Below, in pieces: positions 1 to 7,737 of a stretch of DNA of 64,000 nt. Source of the DNA: an uncultured Clostridium sp. (GTDB taxonomy: Bacteria > Bacillota > Clostridia > Lachnospirales > Lachnospiraceae); NCBI GenBank assembly GCA_900540335.1, contig UQFC01000001.1, positions 1 to 64,000 on the forward strand, in the 5' to 3' direction. A program made the position numbers and the translations under genes. Within the stretch, counting starts at the first letter, position 1. Every line of letters starts with the position of its first letter. The notes beneath the pieces are model-generated. The model saw only the letters and a list, made by a program, of their open reading frames with translations. It ran no database searches and had not been told where the DNA came from.

Positions 1-135
1 CTTTGCATTTTAGAAGAAAAACGGCGATTTCTGCACAATTTCTGGACACCATTTTGCATTTTAGAAGAAAAACGACAATTTCTGGACACGATTTTGCATT
101 TTGGAGGGAAAATGACGGTTTCTGCACAATCTGCT
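1..135 (+). repeat. Partial array of the 51-bp dispersed repeat (locus 1)
   Basis: Two full and one shortened copy of a unit carrying TTTTGCATTTT, then a purine-rich GAAGAAAAA block, then TTTCTGCACAA. The first two TTGCATTTT cores are 51 bp apart (G at 5 and 56). The third is only 40 bp on because an 11-base piece is missing. The same unit, in opposite orientation, forms arrays near 13.2 kb and 61 kb. The array may continue left of the window. Confidence 0.75.
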
Positions 136-405
136 GAATACAAGCGCCAAAAGAACATGGGGCTGTTCTGAAAACAAATTTGTGGAGCTCTATTTCCATA
201 ATAATAATTACACAATTTTAAAGATAACAGGAACAGGTGGTGAATGTAAGAAAAGAAGCACTCACATTTGCCTATATCATAAATTTGGAACGAAAGAATT
301 TGCACAAACAAAAGCGGAAGAAGATCGGAGGGGAGTCCAATACAGAATTTACCTCTTGAAAAGCAATGATTCCATTTAAATTTGAAGTAAGGAAAGAGTG
401 GTCAA

Positions 406-733
406 TTGAAACTGGACATGATTTACATGAAATCTACGATTACTGGTACAACCCTTATGGCTATATTTAATCATCATTACAGGAAATTATACCTTTCCAT
501 TTTTATCATCATCCTGGCGTTGTACGGATGTAAGGATAATCCAGAGCTTACTTATCCGGTCAGCACGGAGGATATCCCGAAGGCATTTTCTCTGATTTTC
601 CGTCTGGACGGGAACCACAGATAACAAATATTTTCATATTTCCGCAGGTATCCTGGAGAATCCGCCCACCTATGAATTATCTTCCATCGCATGTTATACC
701 GATGCAGATATGGCTCCTTCATTGACAAAATAA
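406..733 (+). pseudogene. Frameshifted small lipoprotein-like gene (remnant)
   Basis: A TTG start at 406 has a GGAAAGAG ribosome binding site seven bases upstream; ATG 418 is an alternative. The first frame gives 72 residues with a basic HHYRK stretch, a hydrophobic segment (about residues 28-40) and a lipobox-like LYGC at Cys42, then stops at 622-624. The next frame continues as a protein-like stretch (WTGTTDNKYFHIS and about 30 more residues) to TAA at 731-733, just before a terminator. The simplest reading is a secreted lipoprotein gene broken by one indel between about 594 and 624. The family is not recognised. An intact 72-residue lipoprotein, or no gene at all, remains possible. Confidence 0.35.
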
Positions 734-752
734 AAAAACGAACGAAAACAAG

Positions 753-790
753 CCCCAGGTCACGCCTTTTTCCGGCGTCCTGGGGTTTTT
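753..790 (-). terminator. Rho-independent terminator (bidirectional), end of the ABC exporter operon
   Basis: The arms CCCCAGG..CGCC and GGCG..CCTGGGG enclose a short T-rich loop. T5 follows on the plus strand, and a T-rich stretch follows on the minus strand. It lies about 60 bp beyond the stop of the minus-strand ABC gene and can also serve the broken plus-strand gene. Confidence 0.75.
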
Positions 791-851
791 GTTCCCACCA
801 CAGCGCTCCCTGCAATTTAATCTGCACAAGCTCGCCCCGGATTCCCGGCTC

Positions 852-2735
852 TTACTCCAGCTCAGAAAGCCCTGTATACAATTCGTAATACCGCCCCTTC
901 ATCGCCAGAAGCTCCTCGTGGTCGCCCCGCTCGATAATCCGTCCGTTTTCCAGTACCATAATAGCATTGGCATTGCGAACTGTGGAAAGCCGGTGAGCAA
1001 TCACAAAGGTGGTCCGATCGGCCATCAGCCGGTCCATTCCATGCTCAATATGACGTTCAGTTCTGGTATCTACAGAGCTGGTGGCCTCATCAAGAATCAG
1101 CACAGGAGCCTTGGAAATGGCCGCTCTGGCAATGTTTAAAAGCTGTCTCTGTCCCTGACTCAGATTCGCTCCGTCGCCCTCCAGCATGGTCTGGTATCCG
1201 TGAGGCAGACGCATAATAAAGGAATGGGCAGAGGCCGTTTTTGCAGCCTGAATTACCTCCTCATCTGTGGCATCCAGCCGGCCGTAACGGATATTTTCCA
1301 TCACGGTTCCTGTAAACAGATGGGTATCCTGCAGTACCATGGCAATATTGCTTCTCAGATTCTCCCGCTTCAGGTGCCGGATATCTACGCCGTCAATGGT
1401 AATGCTTCCTGACTGAATATCATAAAACCGGTTAATCAGATTGGTAATCGTCGTTTTTCCTGCTCCTGTAGATCCTACAAAGGCGATTTTCTGCCCCGGC
1501 TTTGCATAAAGGCTGAGGTCATTTAAAATCACCTTGTCCGGATTGTATCCAAAGGTCACATGATCCAGAATTACATGACCCTCCATCGGCGCAAGAGTCA
1601 CTGCATCCTTGTCATCCTCCTGTTCCGGCGCCTCGTCCATCACAGCAAACACCCGCTCCGCTCCGGCCAGTGCAGAAAAAACATTGCTGACCTGCATGGA
1701 AATTTCATTGATGGGACGGCTGAACTGTCTGGAAAAATTTAAAAACACAGACAGACCGCCTACGTCAAAGCCCCGGAACACGCACAGCAGGCCGCCGATA
1801 CAGGCTGTGAGCGCATAGTTTACCTGACTTAGATTTCCCATAACCGGGCCCATAATTCCTCCGAAAAACTGGGCGCGAATCTGATTGTCCCGCAAATCCC
1901 GGTTCAGAAGTTCAAATTCTTCTGCCGCCACATCCTCGTGGCAGAATACCTTTACCACCTTCTGCCCTGTAACCGTTTCCTCAATGTAACCGTTTAAAGC
2001 TCCCAGAGAAGACTGCTGGGCTGAAAAGTATTTCTGGCTTCTCCCTGCCACAGCTCCGCCTGCCTTCATCATCAGAGGAATCATAATCAGAGTCACCAAA
2101 GTCAGCCAGATATTCGTATAAATCATCAGAATCAAGGTCCCCACAATGCTCAAAGCCCCGGAAAACAGCTGTACCAGAGTACTGCTCAGCATATTTCCAA
2201 TGGTATCTACATCATTGGTAAAACGGCTCATCAGATCTCCGTTGGAATTGGTATCATAATACCGCACAGGAAGGCTCTGCAGCTTTTCAAACAGATCGTT
2301 GCGGATTCGTTTTAATGCATCCTGAGCCACAGTCAGCATGATCTTTGCCTGAGCATAGTTGGCCCCTACTCCAATCACATAAACTGCCGCCATAACAAGC
2401 AGCGCCCGTGCCAGCCCCGCGGCATCTCCGCGGCTTCCGTCAACCGGAACAATATAGGTGTTGATAATCGGACGAAGCATATAGGCGCCTGCCAAAGTTC
2501 CAAAGGTATTTAAAATTACGCAGACAAAGGCAAGACCCATTTTTGCCTTATCTTCTTTTAAATACGTCATCAGACGGCGGATTGCGGCTTTGGCCTCTTT
2601 GGGTCTGCCGCCCTTTGCCGACATCCGTGCTCCCGGCCCGTGATGCCTGCGCATTCCGCCTCCCTGAGCTCCTCCCCGGGAGGGACGGCGTCCATAACGC
2701 CGTTTCAGACTTTCCAGTTTCTGTTTTTCGTTCAT
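852..2735 (-). CDS. ABC exporter half-transporter with canonical NBD
   Basis: A 627-residue fused membrane/ATPase protein of the ABC-B multidrug and lipid exporter type. A basic, Gly/Arg-rich cytoplasmic tail of about 50 residues precedes a six-helix transmembrane domain (about 65-345) and a nucleotide-binding domain (about 385-625). The NBD carries Walker A GSTGAGKTT, signature LSQGQ, Walker B VLILDEAT with the catalytic Glu, and H-loop IAHRLST. Its start directly follows the stop of the upstream half-transporter (2736), so the two are translated in tandem and probably form a heterodimer. This subunit supplies the intact catalytic residues. A MarR gene heads the operon, which suggests drug- or metabolite-induced efflux. 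The substrate cannot be read from the sequence. Confidence 0.9.
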   Translation of the reverse strand: MNEKQKLESLKRRYGRRPSRGGAQGGGMRRHHGPGARMSAKGGRPKEAKAAIRRLMTYLKEDKAKMGLAFVCVILNTFGTLAGAYMLRPIINTYIVPVDGSRGDAAGLARALLVMAAVYVIGVGANYAQAKIMLTVAQDALKRIRNDLFEKLQSLPVRYYDTNSNGDLMSRFTNDVDTIGNMLSSTLVQLFSGALSIVGTLILMIYTNIWLTLVTLIMIPLMMKAGGAVAGRSQKYFSAQQSSLGALNGYIEETVTGQKVVKVFCHEDVAAEEFELLNRDLRDNQIRAQFFGGIMGPVMGNLSQVNYALTACIGGLLCVFRGFDVGGLSVFLNFSRQFSRPINEISMQVSNVFSALAGAERVFAVMDEAPEQEDDKDAVTLAPMEGHVILDHVTFGYNPDKVILNDLSLYAKPGQKIAFVGSTGAGKTTITNLINRFYDIQSGSITIDGVDIRHLKRENLRSNIAMVLQDTHLFTGTVMENIRYGRLDATDEEVIQAAKTASAHSFIMRLPHGYQTMLEGDGANLSQGQRQLLNIARAAISKAPVLILDEATSSVDTRTERHIEHGMDRLMADRTTFVIAHRLSTVRNANAIMVLENGRIIERGDHEELLAMKGRYYELYTGLSELE

Positions 2736-4475
2736 TTATGCGCTTGCCTCCCCTTCCTTATCTCTCTGGGAATAATAAATCTCCTGATAAGCCTCGCAGT
2801 GCTCCAGAAGCTCTCTGTGGGTTCCCACTCCGATCAGGTGTCCGTCATCCAGCACCAGAATCTGATCTGCATCTTCTACAGAACTGATTCTCTGGGCAAT
2901 AATCAGCTTTGTCGTATCCTTCAGCGTGGTATGAAAGCTCTCCCGGATCTTTGTTTCTGTAGCCGTATCCACTGCACTGGTAGAATCATCCAGAATGAGA
3001 ATCTTCGGTTTTTTCAGCAGAGCTCTGGCAATACACAGCCTCTGCTTCTGACCGCCGGATACATTCACGCCGCCCTGTCCCATGTCTGTGTCATAGCCGT
3101 CTGCAAAGGACTTTACAAAGCCGTCTGCCTGGGCTGCATCTGCCGCTGCTCTGATTTCCTCTTCTGAGGCCGTCTCACTGCCCCAGCGGAGGTTTTCTTC
3201 AATCGTTCCGGAAAACAGCACGTTTTTCTGGAGAACCATGCCTACGCCGTTTCTCAGATGCTTCAGCGAGTATTCCCGCACATCCACCCCGTCTACCAGC
3301 ACCTGTCCCTCTGTCGCATCATACAGACGGGGAATCAGCTGTACCATAGAGGTCTTTCCGCTTCCTGTGGAGCCGATAATTCCCACAACCTGTCCCGGCT
3401 CTGCAGTAAAGCTGATGTGCTCCAATACCTTGTCCTCTCCATCTCTGTCATAGCTGAAGGATACGTCCTTAAACTCAATCCGGCCTTCTTTTACCTCAAG
3501 ATCCTTTCGTCCGGCCTGATCATCCGTCAGATCCACCTCTGTATTCATCAGCTCATTGATTCTCTTAATTGAGGCCATAGCCCGCGCGCTCTGAAGAAAC
3601 ACCATGGAAAGCATCATCAGAGACATCAGGATCTGAACAATATAGGTCGTAAACGCTGTCAGATCTCCCACCTGCATGGTACCGCCGATAATCATATTGC
3701 CTCCGTACCACACAACAGCCACTGTTGTAATATTCATGGCCAGCATCATCACCGGCATGGTCATAATTACAATCTTCATGGCGCGCAGACTGTTTTCCTG
3801 CAGATCCTCATTGGATCTGCGGAATTTTTCCATCTCATAATCCTCGCGCACAAAAGATTTGATCAGCCGCACATTGGTCAGCGCCTCCTGGATTCCGGAG
3901 TTCATCGTGTCCAGCTTGGTCTGCATAATACCAAATCTGGGATAGGCTGTAGTCATAATCGCCGCAATGGCCGCTGCCAGCAAAGGAATCACAATCAGAA
4001 TAATCAGAGCCAGCCTGGGATTCATCAAAAATGCCATAATCAGAGCTCCGACCAGCATTCCCGGCGCCCGCAGCGCCAGACGCAGCCCCATCATCATTAC
4101 CTGCTGCACCTGCTGTACATCGTTGGTCAGCCTGGTTACCAGAGAACCGGTGCTGAAATCATCAATATTCTGAAAGGAAAATTTCTGTACCTTTTCAAAC
4201 AGATCCTTTCTCAGATCACTGGTAAAACTAATCGATGCCTTTGCGGAAAAATAAGCGCCTCCGATTCCGCTGACAGCCATTCCCGCTGCCACCAGAACCA
4301 TATAAAGCCCCATGCGGAGAATATAGCCGGTATCGTGAGCTGCTACTCCGTGATTGATAATCAGAGACATCATTTTGGGCATAAGAATATCTCCAAATAC
4401 CTCTGCCAGCATCAGACACGGGCCTATAATAAAGGCGCTGAGATAAGGCTTTGCGTATTTTGCATATTGCTTCAT
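2736..4475 (-). CDS. ABC exporter half-transporter with degenerate NBD
   Basis: A 579-residue ABC-B type half-transporter with a transmembrane domain (about 10-300) and an NBD (about 335-570). Walker A is GSTGSGKTS and the signature is VSGGQ. The residue after the Walker B Asp is Asp instead of the catalytic Glu (ILILDDSTS), and the H-loop His is Gln (IIAQRIS). Such paired changes are known in heterodimeric exporters such as TM287/288 and LmrCD, where one composite ATP site is hydrolytically weak. The partner encoded immediately downstream has both canonical residues. The start overlaps the MarR stop by four bases, so the two are translationally coupled. Confidence 0.9.
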   Translation of the reverse strand: MKQYAKYAKPYLSAFIIGPCLMLAEVFGDILMPKMMSLIINHGVAAHDTGYILRMGLYMVLVAAGMAVSGIGGAYFSAKASISFTSDLRKDLFEKVQKFSFQNIDDFSTGSLVTRLTNDVQQVQQVMMMGLRLALRAPGMLVGALIMAFLMNPRLALIILIVIPLLAAAIAAIMTTAYPRFGIMQTKLDTMNSGIQEALTNVRLIKSFVREDYEMEKFRRSNEDLQENSLRAMKIVIMTMPVMMLAMNITTVAVVWYGGNMIIGGTMQVGDLTAFTTYIVQILMSLMMLSMVFLQSARAMASIKRINELMNTEVDLTDDQAGRKDLEVKEGRIEFKDVSFSYDRDGEDKVLEHISFTAEPGQVVGIIGSTGSGKTSMVQLIPRLYDATEGQVLVDGVDVREYSLKHLRNGVGMVLQKNVLFSGTIEENLRWGSETASEEEIRAAADAAQADGFVKSFADGYDTDMGQGGVNVSGGQKQRLCIARALLKKPKILILDDSTSAVDTATETKIRESFHTTLKDTTKLIIAQRISSVEDADQILVLDDGHLIGVGTHRELLEHCEAYQEIYYSQRDKEGEASA

Positions 4476-4969
4476 GATATATCCTCTCTTTCTGTCTCAG
4501 ACAGAAATTCTGTCAGATTTGTCTTGATTCGTTCCAGATCTCCTGTCAGTCTGGTCCGTTCCTCTTCTGTAAATCCCGCAAACATTCTCTGCTGAACCTG
4601 ACTGAAAAACAGGATACTGTATTCTACCACACGCTTCCCTTTTTCTGTCAGACATATCTGATTGCACCGGTTATCCCGGTCATCTGCCGCCCTGTGAATA
4701 TAACCGCCCTTCTCCAGTTTTTTCAGTGTCACTGCCGCTGTGGCCGGAGAAATCCGGTTAAGCTTTGCGATCTCCTTCTGAGACTGGTTGGGATGATCGG
4801 AAATATACATCAGCAGCTGGTGCTGGCTCCGGTACAGTCCATTCTGATTCAGCTTTCTCTCCAGGATGGTTCTGTGAAGATGATTCACATCCATCCAGTT
4901 TTCTGTCAGGTCCCGCCAGAAGGCCTCCTCCCCCCTTCGGGCTTTCCTGTTCTCTTTCATGTTCTTCAC
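4472..4969 (-). CDS. MarR family transcriptional regulator of the ABC exporter
   Basis: 165 residues with a winged helix-turn-helix in the middle: a helix near QSQKEIAKLNRISPATAA, then a basic wing with the DDRDNR motif typical of MarR proteins. Flanking helices would form the dimer interface. The start is well supported by AGGAGG eight bases upstream. It is the first gene of the exporter operon, overlapping the next gene by four bases, so it probably represses its own transcript and is released by a small ligand. A perfect inverted repeat upstream (4993-5007) is a candidate operator. Confidence 0.88.
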   Translation of the reverse strand: MKNMKENRKARRGEEAFWRDLTENWMDVNHLHRTILERKLNQNGLYRSQHQLLMYISDHPNQSQKEIAKLNRISPATAAVTLKKLEKGGYIHRAADDRDNRCNQICLTEKGKRVVEYSILFFSQVQQRMFAGFTEEERTRLTGDLERIKTNLTEFLSETEREDIS

Positions 4970-4992
4970 CTCCTGATCCCGGAATCGTTTTC

Positions 4993-5007
4993 AACGATAG
5001 CATCGTT
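4993..5007. promoter_or_regulatory. Candidate MarR operator
   Basis: A perfect inverted repeat, AACGAT-AGC-ATCGTT, lies 24 bp upstream of the MarR start codon. AT-rich sequence with repeated TTAGCT/GTTAGC motifs follows up to 5045 and probably contains the promoter. Assignment as operator rests on position and symmetry only. Confidence 0.45.
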
Positions 5008-5056
5008 ATAATAATTAGCTTCCTAATAGTTAGCTAGCTTATCATTTATGGATTAT

Positions 5057-5096
5057 AAAAGCGCTTACAATAAAATGCAAGCGCTTTTTTATGTTT
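5057..5096 (-). terminator. Terminator after the metallophosphoesterase gene
   Basis: The arms AAAAGCGCTT and AAGCGCTTTT enclose a 12-base loop, with T-rich sequence on both sides. It lies about 40 bp downstream of the stop at 5138 on the minus strand. Confidence 0.7.
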
Positions 5097-5137
5097 TTTC
5101 TGTGAACAGATTTCCTGTATTCTTCCTTTTCCTGTCT

Positions 5138-5743
5138 TTATCCGCGATCTGGAAAATCCAGGATATAATGGTCATAAGCATTGACCACCACAGTGCTTCC
5201 CAGCTGATCAACCCGCTTAAATCCATTACCGTAATTGGCATGTACATGCCCGTGTACAAACAAATTGGGCTGGTATTTTTCAATCAGCTCCCGAAAGCAG
5301 GCAAATCCTCTGTGAGGAAGATCCTCCAGATCATTGACTCCCTTTGCCGGGGCATGAGCTACCAGAATATCAAAACCCTTGTGACGTTTCAGCTTCCACC
5401 AGAGCTTTTTGATTCTCCAGTTCATTTTCAGCTCCGTATACTGGTGATCCGCTCCGGGAATGTACTGCATAGAGCCGCCCAGTCCCAGAATCCTGATTCC
5501 TTTGTATACATAAATATCATCCTCAATGCAGATGCAGCCGCACTGCTCGTTTTTCTTATACCATCCGTCATGATTTCCCAGCACATACAAAACCGGTGCA
5601 TGGCACATGGAAGCAAAGAAATCCAGATACCCCTTTCTCAGATCTCCGCAGGCCAGAACCAAATCCACATCCTTTACCTTTTCCGGTTCAAAATACTCAT
5701 ACAGCGCCTTTGATTCATGATCCGCCAGTACCAGAATTTTCAC
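5138..5743 (-). CDS. Calcineurin-like metallophosphoesterase
   Basis: About 201 residues with the metallophosphoesterase signature in order: LADHES near the N-terminus (first metal motif), ACGDL, GNHD, LVAHAP and HGHVH. These should coordinate two metal ions for phosphomonoester or phosphodiester hydrolysis in the cytoplasm. The start chosen is GTG 5743, because GGGGAGG sits nine bases upstream and the protein then begins MKILVLADHES, the usual N-terminus of this family. ATG codons at 5767, 5761 and 5752 are alternatives. It overlaps the preceding gene by about 29 bases, so coupled translation is likely. The substrate is unknown. Confidence 0.85.
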   Translation of the reverse strand: MKILVLADHESKALYEYFEPEKVKDVDLVLACGDLRKGYLDFFASMCHAPVLYVLGNHDGWYKKNEQCGCICIEDDIYVYKGIRILGLGGSMQYIPGADHQYTELKMNWRIKKLWWKLKRHKGFDILVAHAPAKGVNDLEDLPHRGFACFRELIEKYQPNLFVHGHVHANYGNGFKRVDQLGSTVVVNAYDHYILDFPDRG

Positions 5744-7697
5744 CTTTTTCATCCTCCCCATTTTCATCGTTTGCAGCTGTTCTCACTCCCTGAAGCAGAA
5801 TCATCGGACGTGCCTCCGGCTTAAATGCCTCTACCGGCGGAATCGTTCCCACAATATTTGCTGCCAGCCAGTCCATTTTCACAATCTCCTCCGGAGTCAG
5901 ACTGCGTCCCTCTTCTCCTACAATATCCCCGTTCTGCGTCTCAAATTCCCCTTCAAAAATCTGGAATCTTCCTCCGCAGATGGAAGATTTCAGGAAGCGG
6001 ATCAGACGCTTTGTATACCTTGGCAGTGAATCTGAACAGATAACGTCAATTACATCAGCAGACATTCCCCACCAGTAATTCACCGCCTTTTTCCCCTTCT
6101 GTCTTTCTGCGTCCGCCATACCGCGGCAGATCATTTCTACCAGCTGAACGTAGCATTTTCCCCAGTCACAGATAGGTGTTGCAAGATTTTCCACTGTTCC
6201 GTCCGGCAGACAGTGATAAAGACCGAATTCACGGGAAGCCCTCTTGGGCGTAATCGTGTCATCTCCGGAAATCCAGGTAATTCCCGCCTGCTCCAGTTCC
6301 TCCCTGCTTCTGTCGTTTTCCAGACCGGACCAGGTCAGATGTACTCTGGCTCTGGGATTGATCATTCTGGCTCCCAGGGCAAAGGCATTGATGTTGGATA
6401 CCCGCCCGTAAATCGGATAATCCGCAATATATCCCAGCTCATCTCCTTCACACATCGCTGCCGCCAGGGCTCCCATCAGGAATTTTGCCTCATAGGTTCT
6501 GGCATAATAGGTGCAGATAGAAGAATAGGATACATTTACAGAACAGTTAAACACACGAATCTGTGGATTTTCCACTGCTGCCTTGACACTCTGCGCTGCC
6601 ATCTGGGGAGATGTGGTAAAAATCACATTGCAGCCCGAAGCCACGGCCAGAGAAATATCCTGAGCAACCTGACTGTCTGTAGAGGCATTGTTAAATACCA
6701 CGGTCTGCAGCTTTCCTCCATATTTCTGTTCCAGATACATCCGCCCCAGCTCATGAGCGTAAACCCAGCTGGAGCTTTCCCTGGTCTTTGGATAAATAAA
6801 TGCGATTTTCAGCATCTCCGGTTCAATATTTTCAGAGCCCTTCAGCCAGTCAAAAAGCTTCACCGCAGGTTTTTCCTGCTCCACCGGCTTCTCAACCAGA
6901 TCAATTCTGTCTCCATGGGCCTTTAAAAGCAGCTCATCCCATATTTTATCCAGATCCCGGCGCATCTGATCTCCTGTTTTTTCCTTTACCTGGGGATAAC
7001 CGAAAATCTCCACATAAACCAGAAAGGCATCGGATGCTGTCATCTCAATATCAGGTGTCCGCTTTCCTTCAAAGGCCTGAACAAACAGATCATGGGCGCC
7101 CTTGAAATACATTCTCTGTTCCTGATCCCAGACCTGTCCCGGCTTCATTCCCATAGCCTTCAGAAGACGTCCATAGCTTTCCTCTCTGCTGAACCACACG
7201 TCACAGTTAAAGGATACCTGGTAAAAGTCCAGAAAGGCATAGTATAAACGGTTGTCCGCCTCCTTACTGCGCCGCGGAAGCAGGCGGGTAACATAGGCCG
7301 GCACACTGTAGGCATTGACATATTTCAGAACGCTGACCCTTTTATTTCCCTCCTGCACATAGTAGCGGTTCATAAATTCATATGCAAGAATCGGATCGTG
7401 GATCCCCTCTTCAATCTGGTAATCATAAACCCTGGCCCATTTAGCGCCAAACTCCGTTTTTTCTTCCAGAAGCGGCATGAAATTTCCTGCAAAGGCTTCT
7501 GTCCGTCCCTTTGTCTTTGTTCCCACAATCTTGCTTAACGGTACATCTATCAGCCCTAAATTAACCTCTGAAACAATATCTGCATTGGCAAGAATATCGT
7601 CCAGAACCGGCAGATAGGGATATTCGCCCTTTGCCACCGATGCCTGGTACTGCTTTCGCCCCTGGCGCAAAGCTCCCGTGTAATCGTAAAGTGCCAT
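5715..7697 (-). CDS. Cytoplasmic BMP-family ligand-binding protein with ParB-like N-terminal region
   Basis: About 660 residues starting at ATG 7697, where GGAG is seven bases upstream; an ATG 11 codons earlier lacks a site. There is no signal peptide or lipobox. The N-terminal part contains EGNKRVSVLKYVNAYSVPA, resembling the G-x-(K/H)R core of ParB/sulfiredoxin-type domains (inference). The C-terminal part (about 290-600) reads like a Med/PnrA (BMP) ligand-binding domain: KIAFIYP, a Ser/Thr-rich site near VIFTTSPQMA, and GYIADYPIYGRVSNINAFA. Classical BMP proteins are exported lipoproteins of nucleoside importers. This one should be cytosolic, perhaps a sensor. It lies between a SNF2 helicase and a phosphoesterase on the same strand. 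Confidence 0.75.
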   Translation of the reverse strand: MALYDYTGALRQGRKQYQASVAKGEYPYLPVLDDILANADIVSEVNLGLIDVPLSKIVGTKTKGRTEAFAGNFMPLLEEKTEFGAKWARVYDYQIEEGIHDPILAYEFMNRYYVQEGNKRVSVLKYVNAYSVPAYVTRLLPRRSKEADNRLYYAFLDFYQVSFNCDVWFSREESYGRLLKAMGMKPGQVWDQEQRMYFKGAHDLFVQAFEGKRTPDIEMTASDAFLVYVEIFGYPQVKEKTGDQMRRDLDKIWDELLLKAHGDRIDLVEKPVEQEKPAVKLFDWLKGSENIEPEMLKIAFIYPKTRESSSWVYAHELGRMYLEQKYGGKLQTVVFNNASTDSQVAQDISLAVASGCNVIFTTSPQMAAQSVKAAVENPQIRVFNCSVNVSYSSICTYYARTYEAKFLMGALAAAMCEGDELGYIADYPIYGRVSNINAFALGARMINPRARVHLTWSGLENDRSREELEQAGITWISGDDTITPKRASREFGLYHCLPDGTVENLATPICDWGKCYVQLVEMICRGMADAERQKGKKAVNYWWGMSADVIDVICSDSLPRYTKRLIRFLKSSICGGRFQIFEGEFETQNGDIVGEEGRSLTPEEIVKMDWLAANIVGTIPPVEAFKPEARPMILLQGVRTAANDENGEDEKGENSGTGGS

Positions 7698-7737
7698 CGC
7701 TTCTTCTCCTTTCTGCCCGTCCAGGCACACTTCTGTT

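Noticed and set aside
182..379. A 65-codon GTG-initiated ORF beside the 51-bp repeat.
   Set aside because: No ribosome binding site, no recognisable family and low-complexity AT-rich content; not reported as a gene.
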